Under the pieces are notes generated by a model that was not told where the DNA came from, made no database searches, and worked only from the letters and a program-made list of their open reading frames with translations. This document shows, piece by piece, positions 55,933-64,000 of a DNA stretch of 64,000 bases. This DNA comes from Delphinapterus leucas (taxonomy: Eukaryota > Chordata > Mammalia > Artiodactyla > Monodontidae): the NCBI RefSeq assembly GCF_002288925.2, contig NW_022098063.1:3862380-3926379 (forward strand). Reading direction: 5' to 3'. Both the position numbers and the translations under genes were made by a program. The first letter of the stretch is position 1, and every line of letters starts with the position of its first letter.

Positions 55933-58524
55933 GTTAAGTAAACCAAATCTTGAGATCATAGAATGTGGCTGGGGATTAGGCAAAAAGTACAAAGGAAAAC
56001 ACCAAGCAATGATTCTATATTGAAAGAAAAGGCCTTGGGCCTACATCAAAATATTTGCAAATGAGATATGCATGTTTTAAGTTAAAACAAAATGTTTAAG
56101 GTGTGCATGTATTATTTTTTATAATTTCCCATTTAACTGATTTTTCTCTATTAATTGACCAGTTTCTAGACTTCACTCTGTGGAGGAGAGAGCTTCCTTT
56201 GGATATGATTTAAATCCTGATTGGAGATTACAACCTAGAACGGGGAAGGAGACACACTGTCTTCTTCTAACTGCTCTTTCCTTCATTCTTGGCTTACGAA
56301 GAAAGAGGTTTGATCCTACTCCTCCCTCTCTTTGCTTCTACTCTTGTCTCTGAAGCAAGAGGAGACATGGCTGATGAGCTACACCCTTGAGCTGCTGTTG
56401 CCAGGGACATGTTTAATGGTAACTTGTCCTGGAGTTCATTATGAAGCCCAGTGGCTGATCAGTTTGCACCTTTGACTTTGGTCGGAAAATTCTTTGTCCG
56501 GCCAAAGGATACGGAAGCAAAAAGAAAAGAGCAGTCAGAAAGAAGTGGTAGCAGGAACCCCATCAGCACCATACCATGAGAGAAGCCATTTATCCCAGAG
56601 CAAGAAGCCATTGTTCTCCCCATCCCAAGGCCCCTCCTTAAAGAACCTTCCCTCACATCCTTCTCAGAAACCTGACTCCCATCATGGCCCACTCTCTGGG
56701 TTCTATTGGCCCCAGGGTGGAAATCTGATTCCCACTGGTCAATATTTTCGCTTTCCTGCAAATATGGATTTGGTCTGTAGAGACTCCAAATCTTCACAGA
56801 ACGTGTGAATTGGAAGGCAAGTACAATCTGGGCCGATGGGGTGGCTGCATTCTCCCATGCACTGGGAGAAGCAGAAAGCTGATCTGGAAGAGAGGGAGTG
56901 AAGCATTTGCACACAGAGAAGCAGAAACAAGAAATCACGTGAATGTGGACAGAGTAACTGGTTTATAACTTTCCAGTTCCAAGTTCCAGTCCCTACTGAA
57001 GAAGCCTAGTTGCATTTCCTATCCTAGGTCCTATCCTAGACCATAAGGTACCCCTGTATCCTTCTGCTAACTTGCCTTTTCCCCACTAAGCTCATTTCGG
57101 TAGGCTTGTTAGTTGCTTTACACTATTCCTGGAGCAAACACTGCTCAGTTCAGGCATCTTCACGAACATATTGAAAACAAATGCTGGCAATTCTGCGATA
57201 GTGACTCTGTTGTTTAAAATCTGAACCTTAAGCAATTGCACATAGTGACAGTCTACTGATTAGTAACAAGGGCCCTGGAGCAGAGCCTGAAGCAGATATG
57301 ACATCCCAGCATGGGACAGGAACAGTCTTGAGTATCCTAAAAAATAACAATAATAATTTAAATGAAAGAAAAAGATAGTTTGGACAACATATTGGAGAAG
57401 AGACATTTAGCCTAGAGTAGAACAGAGACTATTCTTTGAGCCATTCTTAACCAGTGGCATTTTTAGAGCAATTCTTTATTGAGAAAGGAATTGGAAATTA
57501 ATGTTAGGAACAATGTGTAGCATTTGTTTATCATACATAATGATGGTTAAATTAGTTCTTATTCCATAGTGTGGATTCAGTCGTTTCTCACAAATCCTGC
57601 TGGTACTTGAATGAAATCTGGAGCCGAAGAATTCCCCCTCCGCCTCACCCCCCTTTCCCCAGAGCACTTTGGAAGATAGACACAGTCATAGACATCCTGC
57701 CTATTACGGTCAAGACTTGGTGCCCAGAGTGGGCAATATCAGGTCAGCAGCCCCACTTACTGAATACTTTGTTTCTCCCAGTTTTATTGAGATATAATTG
57801 ACGTATAGCACTGCATACTGAATAGTCTTTTAACAGGCTTATTTCTATCCAGGAGTGTAACACACTTTAGAAACCATCTAAGTGTAGCAAAGGTTTCCTC
57901 CTGCACCCCTTCCCATGTGTTCCCCCCTAACCTCATTAAGAAAAGAAAACAGATGATGAAGATATGCCTCCTAGGACCTAAAGGAAGATGGTACAATTCA
58001 GAGGAAAATGACACTGAGATAACTCGGGGCATCTCTGCCTATGGATTAGAGAAGGGTTTGGGGATTGAGGCACATAGTCTGCTGGGAAATGAGACTTCTC
58101 AGACACAGCTAAATGGATCCATGGCCTGGGGCTGGGTGTGGGGGACCTCTTTCTATTACCCCACACACACACCAAGGTCTCTGCCTTTGGGGAAAAAGAG
58201 AAGCAAGGGTGGGATTTAGGTGAAATGAGTAGTAATGGCAAGGTTGAGGCAGAGTCTGATGGAAGGGTGACAGGGAGGAAGTGAGAGAAGATAAATGATA
58301 AAAGGCAAGAGAGAAGGAATTCATTCATCTGGATGAGGGGTGTGTGTGTGTGCATGCGCACACGTGCAAGTCAGTAAGTGTTGTGTGCATGCGCACACAT
58401 GTGTGCACTTGCTCCAAGGGCAGACTTTAGAGTAATGGTTTCAATGTAATCAGAGCACATCCATTTTATAATACCTCTTGTTTACTTTTTACAAAAACAT
58501 TAAGGAAGATTTAAAGGATTAAGA
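55933..58524. other. No gene recognised; mostly unique DNA
   Basis: 56459-56938 is a 159-codon minus frame that resembles nothing I know, with a 104-codon plus frame on its other strand. 57778-57830 ('ttttattgagatataattgacg') is an old L1M scrap. 58335-58408 is alternating GT/CA sequence. Confidence 0.45.
58335..58408. repeat. Alternating purine-pyrimidine repeat
   Basis: (GT)n then two copies of 'gtgtgcatgcgcacac' (about 58350-58364 and 58383-58398). Confidence 0.85.
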
Positions 58525-58740
58525 GTGGAGAATCTGGTGTTCGACAGACACAGTTTCAAAAACTGGCTTTGCCACTAATTAGCTGTGTGAGCTTAGTTCA
58601 CCTCTCTAAACCTCTATTTAAAGTCAATCATAGTAATCCCCATGTAATAGAGCTGTTCTGAGAAAGAAACAAGGTAATGTATGTAAAGTAATTGATAGTG
58701 TTTTGTACACAGTAAGTGCTCTAATTGGCAGCTCCACCCA
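58525..58740 (+). mobile_element. MIR SINE, near full length
   Basis: 'gagaatctggtgttcgacagac', 'tttgccactaattagctgtgtgagctt', 'cacagtaagtgctctaattgg'. Confidence 0.9.
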
Positions 58741-59004
58741 CTGACTGATCTCATGTATGGTGTATTGAGAGCTGATTTGTGTCAGCTCCTTTTTTACAAG
58801 GTTACTGTCTTGACACAGTTAAAGCTACCATTAACTAATGGTTTTTACACGAAGTTTCATGCTTTCTCCATGTATTTTGTTTCTCTATAATTTTTATCCA
58901 TCCCCAGAGTTGACAGGGGTGCTGTGAACATATTCTATGTGAATCAATCACATAAAACCTATAGTCCAAATTGAAATTAATTACTTTTCCTGTTTTCAGA
59001 ACAG

Positions 59005-59095
59005 CTAATGTAATGTTGTTATATCATTATCATAATATAATGTTATATCAATGTCATACATCATAATGTAATGTTATATCAATATCAATATAAAT
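59005..59095. repeat. AT-rich degenerate tandem repeat
   Basis: Three imperfect copies of a unit around 'ataatgtaatgttatatcaa'. Confidence 0.8.
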
Positions 59096-59716
59096 GTTTG
59101 AGTAGATGTGCAGTACACATAGGAACATGCATATATAAGATGTAAATGTAATTATTTTAAAATTAATTTATCAGATATGCAGGAAAATAATCTTTATTAT
59201 TTTATTATCTCCTTTCTCTTTCCCCTTCTTCTTCTAAAAAATAGCACTATCCAGTTAAATTGTCCACATTCCAATTATATTTGGTTATTTCTTAAAAAGC
59301 ATCTTCCTCTTTAAAATTTTTCCATGCCAATAAATTCAAAAGGATATGCTATGGGTAGTCACAAAGGAGGAGCCCTATAGAGAATCTTTTGCACTGTGAA
59401 GCATTCCTTAGGCTACAATTCTGAGGGTGGAGGGGACCACACTTAGGTGTGGCACGTAAGTTTAATCTGACACGTCACTCCACGGTTGCCCCTCATACAT
59501 ATGCTTCGGTTTGCATCTCATACCCAAACTTAATTCTCCATACCACCTTCCCCAAAGATTTACAATTCTCTGCTCTTTGCAGCTCCTTGTCACATTTTGT
59601 GGCAGGACCTCACATTGTAATCACAATTCCTCAGGAAATTTTGATTTCTGCCCCCTGAGCTAGTCTACCTACTGTAGTATTTATTCTTGCATTTAGTCCT
59701 TAGAAACATGGCTTCT

Positions 59717-59825
59717 TTTTATAAATAAGTATAAAATGGGCTTTATACTTATTTATAAAAGTATAAGTTATACTTTTATTTATTTATAAAAGTATAACTT
59801 ATACTTTATTTATAAAAGTATAAAT
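59717..59825. repeat. AT palindrome cluster
   Basis: A perfect 19-bp inverted repeat (59717-59735 and 59742-59760, 6-nt loop atgggc) is followed by two near-palindromes, aaagtataagttatacttt and aaagtataacttatacttt, separated by 'tatttattta'-like spacers. Confidence 0.92.
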
Positions 59826-60147
59826 ATAGAAAGCATCATTATGTGTGGGCTTAGGGAAAACACAGTATTATATAGTAGCACATGTAGACAACATAGACCA
59901 CAGTGATATAAAAATAATATATTATCTTTTATTCCTGTGTAGTAAGAAAGCTGATGTGAGATTACTATCTAGACCCTAGCCCTTTCTCTGTCATCTTCAC
60001 CTTTGACCCACTATCCTGTCTTTTTTTTTTTCCTTGTCCTGTCTCTGAAGTGAATTTTCAGGCCAAATATATACATACATATGGTGGAGCCTAACTCAGA
60101 AACTGCATCCCTGCCCTGTTTTAAAAGCCATTTAAAAACTTATTATG

Positions 60148-60222
60148 ACACACCATTGTAAAGCAATTATACTCCAATAGAGATGTTAAAAAAATAAAAT
60201 AAAATTGAAAGCAAAATAAAAT
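60148..60222 (+). mobile_element. Very short L1 3' end
   Basis: 'acaccattgtaaagcaattatactccaatagagatgttaaa' plus A-rich tail. TSD 'aaaaacttattatg' (60134-60147) and 'aaaaatttattatg' (60223-60236). Confidence 0.88.
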
Positions 60223-60236
60223 AAAAATTTATTATG

Positions 60237-60648
60237 GTTTAGCATTAGGAAAGCTCAGTAATTTCACCCACCCTCAAGATTAACTACTTCATCACATGTA
60301 ACCAGTGAGTGAGGAACCAGGAATGGGTTCATTTTTATCACAAAGAAAATCACAAGTCTCAAAATTAAAGATTACCCTATTTGCCATCTGAATTAAGTGA
60401 ATACCTAAAATATGAAATATGAACACTCAGTGTTATATATAATGTTTGTCAAATTACTGGTGGATTTTTTTTTCTTCTTGCCTAGTCAGCTGTATGGTAA
60501 GAAATTGATATATTGGGCAGATAGCCAGTGATGCCATCTGGGCATGGCCAACGAACGTTTTCTTTTATCTCTTCAGAAAGGTCAGTGTGGGGTTGTCTAA
60601 TCATATTTATATTCTGGAGATGATTATGTGGCATGCATTACATAACCT
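60237..60648. other. No gene seen
   Basis: Unique AT-rich DNA. Confidence 0.5.
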
Positions 60649-60664
60649 CTCTGTGCCTTTTCTT

Positions 60665-60846
60665 TTTCTTTTTTTTTTGCGGTACGCGGGCCTCTCACTG
60701 CTGCGGCCTCTCCCATCGCGGAGCACAGACTCCAGACGCGCAGGCCCAGCGGTCACGGCCCACGGGCCCAGCCACTCCGCGGCACGAGCCCGTGTCCTCT
60801 GCATCGGCAGGCGGACTCTCAACCACTGCGCCACCAGAGAAGCCCC
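60665..60846 (-). mobile_element. CHR-2-type SINE with internal deletion
   Basis: Antisense; about 35 bp between 'ctccgcggca' and 'cgagcccgtgtcc' (the 'tgtgggatcttcccgg' part) are missing. TSD 'ctctgtgccttttctt' at 60649-60664 and 60847-60862 is perfect over 16 bp. Confidence 0.96.
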
Positions 60847-60862
60847 CTCTGTGCCTTTTCTT

Positions 60863-61845
60863 GATGGGGATCAGATTCTATATGTCACAAGTCACAGAAA
60901 TTTAATAAGCTATCATCAGTGTAAAGCTAGAGGTAACAAAAATATAAGTCATTAATTATCAGAGTTCTTTTTAACTTATGTGTGTCATATTATAAAGTGG
61001 ATTGAAGATGGGCAATAATTAGATGAAATTCTGAGCACGTGTTATCACACAATCTGATGAGCTATATTCTCTGAAGAGATGGCCTGTCATCATTTTGTCA
61101 GGGCCTTTGGAGACAAGTCCAAGAGCTCACATATAGTCAACATAAATGTCAAAATGCCCAATAACTTAGCACTTTGTTCAACTTTTTAAAATCACAAGCC
61201 CCCCACCGACCCAAATGATTATTATAGTATACTTCATGCATATTCGAACTGAAAAAAATCGAACTGAAGCAGTGACAAAAGTTCAGATTCCAGGCTGGGA
61301 AGCCAACAGTACCCAGTGGTGGGACAGGTAATCTCCAGTTTGTGTTCACCTGGGGCAAATCTCTGGGGTACTAGGCAAGAGAATTTTTCTCAAAGGCACT
61401 CTCAAATCTTAAAAAGTTTTCCTCAAAGCACAGTATGAAACTCCAAATCTTTCCAGTGACTGATGGAGCCTGAAATCACTGAAAATCAAACCTAAAGATA
61501 AATTCTAGGGCTGCTTTATTACAATATTAGTTGAATTCACAACCTCACTATGTCTTTCAAGTAAAATGATCAGGATTAAGTAAAACAATTAAGACAAGGA
61601 TCAGGAAAAACTAGGATCCTGACAATTAGAAGAGCAATTATTAGGACACACTTAGGACGTGGAGAGTCTAAACCGCCCCCCCCCCAAATCTTCTGAGATA
61701 CTCGTCTCTCTTTGCCTGTGCTCGTCTCTCTTTGCCTGTGCTAGGGAAGCTCACCTTCCTTGCAGAAGAAAGCTAACAATCAAGCCCCCTGAGTCTCACT
61801 GTGGCTTGGCTGATAACCAGAATTCAAGCTCAGAGTGAAACATAG
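60863..61845. other. No gene seen; one short tandem duplication
   Basis: Unique DNA with a poly-C run (about 61674-61685) and a 20-bp tandem duplication (61701-61740). Confidence 0.5.
61701..61740. repeat. Perfect 20-bp tandem duplication
   Basis: ctcgtctctctttgcctgtg occurs twice with no mismatch. Confidence 0.97.
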
Positions 61846-62148
61846 TACCAGAGCGGGGAGAATGAGGATTACAGGATAAGGGATTGCAGGAATTTACTAA
61901 TTCACGTCATAAAATTTTTTAGAATATTAATGAAAATGGATTTTGAAGATGCTTGGTTGAGGAGGGAATATTTTCAGATAGATTATATTTCGATGCAAGT
62001 GTTGCCATTCTTTGAGCTGGCTCAGGAAATCAACTGTGATCCTAAAAGTGTGTTGACTGGATTAACGAATACAAGCCTACAACGAATGACTGATTGCATT
62101 AAATTATATCGAAGAGGACAAATTCCTTTGCATGAGGTGGAGGCATGA
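61846..62148 (+). other. Unassigned 100-codon open stretch, protein-like
   Basis: Open from just after a TAG (61843-61845) to TGA (62146-62148). The first ATG is at 61930. The composition is more protein-like than other frames here, for example FEDAWLRREYFQIDYI and TSLQRMTDCIKLYRRG. I do not recognise the family. It could be a decayed retrocopy (the next frame stays open at 62145-62408) or an isolated exon: 'attttttag' precedes 61922 and 'gag|gtgg' follows at about 62133. It could also be chance. Confidence 0.3.
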
Positions 62149-62439
62149 ATTCAAAGACTTCAGAGGACATCCATGTTGGATTCAGTATTATAAGCATCCT
62201 TTCCACCCACCCTCTCACCATCACTTCAGCCCTGAAGACTCTCCATCTTGCCATGATCATTAGATCGGTGAGGAAAACACCACTGCCATTAAAATGTGCT
62301 TTACTGGCTGTCTTTAGTAAGCTGAGAAGACTGGTAGGAAAAGCTAAAAAAAATGGGCTCCCTGAGCTCAGTGAGGTCGGAAGGGTCTCTAAAGACAGCG
62401 TATCATAAAAAATATGGTTCTGCCCATTGTAACATGCAG
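62149..62439. other. No gene recognised; may continue the unassigned frame
   Basis: An 87-codon frame (62145-62408, shifted from the previous one) with many Lys, Leu and Ser; no match. Confidence 0.35.
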
Positions 62440-62451
62440 CAGAGTGGGTTT

Positions 62452-62638
62452 TTTCTAAGCCTTATTGGGGTTTTATATTTATTTATTTGGCTGCACCGGG
62501 TCTTAGTTTCAGCATGCAGGATCTTTTAGTTGCGGCATGTGGGAGGGGTTGTGTCTTGTTCCCTGACCAGGAATTGAACCCCGAGCCCCCTACATTGGGA
62601 GCGTGGAGTCTTAGCCACTGGACCACCAGGGAAGTTCC
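62452..62638 (-). mobile_element. CHR-type SINE
   Basis: Antisense, 'ggctgcaccgggtcttag', 'accaggaattgaacc', 'accaccagggaag'. TSD 'cagagtgggttt' at 62440-62451 and 62639-62650 is perfect. Confidence 0.94.
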
Positions 62639-62650
62639 CAGAGTGGGTTT

Positions 62651-63507
62651 GTGAAGTAGACCTAGAATAGGGTATACTATGCCGAGATTTCTGGTTCTGG
62701 TTAATTCATGGGGTCCACATGAATAAAATCGGTAAGCAACCTACCAAGGTCCTACTTGATTTATACAGTCACAGACTCCAAGTAGGGTGAAGTCTGGGAG
62801 AAATCTGACCTGAACTTCCACTCCAGAGAACCACAGTCTTCATCTACTTTCAGACCTGAGTCTACCCAGCCCTAGAATGTTTTGAATAAGAAGTTGAATG
62901 TCCTTGAGAAAAGCCCTTTCCATGATCATACAGCTTGCCTTCCTTTTAGGGATTTTGGCCATTTACCTTGGAAATCATGCACTTGGAGAAATAATTCTAA
63001 TTTCAAGGATGATTGGATACTAACTAGCTAACACTAATTCTAAACATCACAGTGATTCATCAGTTAGAGCAGGGGTTTATAAGGGGCAAGTAATAAATGG
63101 GATTCTGATCCAAGTCTGCTTCACCTTAAGCCCAACTGGGCCCAAGGTACATTCTGTAGTTATTTTCTCAGCTCCTGACTATAAGGTTGGTATAACAACA
63201 ATTGATAACATTTCCAGGTTGGCTTCTGATCCGTAAAGGAAAATTATGGCAAGAAGCCCCAGATGGGAGTTATTATAGCTCCTTCTCACTATCAAAATAT
63301 TAAATCAAAGCAATACTGGGGAAAACAGAGAAATCAAGGATGATTCCCAGATTTCTAGGGGAATGGATGTGACAACAATAGAATGAGGCTATTGCTCAGA
63401 AACAGACTAGTATTCTTTTTTCTGTTTAATGTGTCTTATGTAGCAGCATAATCCTGAGTAATTTGTAGTTTATAGGGTCTTAGAGGATGACCTTTTCAAA
63501 GGAAATT
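62651..63507. other. No gene seen; unique DNA
   Basis: Nothing recognised and no long frame. Confidence 0.5.
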
Positions 63508-63524
63508 CTAACTAGGGTCTTCTT

Positions 63525-63738
63525 TTTTTTTTTTTTTTTTTTTTTTTGCGGTATGCGGGCCTCTTACTGTTGCGGCCTCTCCCGCCGCGGAGCCCAGGCT
63601 CCGGACGCGCGGGCTCAGTGGCCATGGCCCACGGGCGTAGCCGTTCTGCAACACGCGGGATCATCCCGTACCGGGGCACGAACCCGCGTCCCCTGCATCG
63701 GCAGGCGGACTCTCAACCACTGCGCCACCAGGGAAGCC
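63525..63738 (-). mobile_element. CHR-2-type SINE
   Basis: Antisense complete copy with a long T run. TSD 'ctaactagggtcttctt' (63508-63524) and 'ctaactaggctcttctt' (63739-63755), 16 of 17. Confidence 0.97.
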
Positions 63739-63755
63739 CTAACTAGGCTCTTCTT

Positions 63756-64000
63756 AATTACACGCATCGACTGTCTCATTCAGCAAGACCACGGCTGAAT
63801 TTTCCAGGTGCCAATGTTAAGCTAAAAGACATTGTTTTATTATTGGTTCTTGCTACCCAATTATATAATATGATATGTAAGACACGATGTGTTGTAAGCC
63901 TTGCCAGTTAAGCTCAATGCAAATGAACTAAGGTTCTCTCCAATTGCTTCCTGCCCTGACCACCTATCTGGAACTGTTCCTCTGCATTTGTCAATGCAAT
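63756..64000. other. No gene seen
   Basis: Unique DNA to the window edge. Confidence 0.5.

Larger units (their letters stand above)
58741..60133. other. No gene seen; AT-rich with palindromic repeats
   Basis: Unique apart from tandem 'taatgttatatcaat'-type units (59005-59095) and the palindromic block at 59717-59825. Confidence 0.5.

Noticed and set aside
9021..63798. Recurrent frames such as [22 protein letters not shown] across the window
   Set aside because: These are translations of CHR-2 SINEs; they recur at each copy and are not a protein family.
1..64000. A new defence or biosynthetic system
   Set aside because: Nothing in the window encodes an intact multi-gene system. All recognisable coding remnants are L1, ERV-L or a LYRM2 retrocopy.

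Overview
This is cetacean (whale or dolphin) nuclear DNA from an AT-rich, gene-poor stretch. The clearest sign is the density of tRNA-derived CHR SINEs. About fourteen are near-identical short CHR-2-type copies (the gcggtacgcgggcctc end) and about fifteen are older, longer CHR-1-like copies. Many still carry exact target-site duplications (TSDs). The LINE-1 3' ends are of the cetartiodactyl type, and I saw no ruminant Bov-B LINE. I recognise no intact protein-coding gene, tRNA, rRNA, CRISPR array or bacterial-type feature. The longest open frames (up to 186 codons) lie in non-coding or repeat-derived sequence.

Layout. Positions 1-1489 are the CpG-rich 5' UTR of an antisense LINE-1 whose body lies left of the window. 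Positions 2144-7461 are one antisense LINE-1 bounded by an 11-bp TSD; it has a complete-looking 5' UTR, a TC tract and ORF2, but no ORF1 and no start of ORF2. Positions 8.5-13.1 kb hold SINEs, an L1 3' end, a 100-N assembly gap and a 2-kb 5'-truncated L1. Positions 13.1-25.4 kb are mostly unique or ancient sequence with MIR, MER5 and L2 remnants, scattered SINEs and an imperfect inverted duplication. Positions 25.5-29.05 kb are an antisense ERV-L (class III) provirus remnant that lost gag and protease; its reverse transcriptase active site reads YIND.

Positions 31.9-36.6 kb are an L1 split by a retrocopy of LYRM2 mRNA. The LYRM2 frame is full length but has lost its ATG and has a stop at codon 57. 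Positions 36.8-40.9 kb are an ancient L1 with at least five later insertions. Positions 44.5-47.4 kb are largely unique. Positions 47.4-51.6 kb hold ancient antisense L1 and a second ERV-L remnant. Positions 52.2-53.7 kb are a three-layer L1 nest in which the innermost element looks like an L1 with a 3' transduction. The remainder is unique DNA with MIR, MER5 and CHR copies and a strong AT hairpin at 59.7 kb.

There is no operon or pathway here. The interest lies in the layered insertion history, which can be read from TSDs and interrupted elements, and in a few unexplained structures: two hairpins, an inverted duplication with an empty SINE site, and an unassigned 100-codon open stretch at 61.85-62.15 kb. 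Repeat family names come from recognising consensus sequence by eye, not from a database search. Class (CHR, L1, MIR, ERV-L) is far safer than subfamily.
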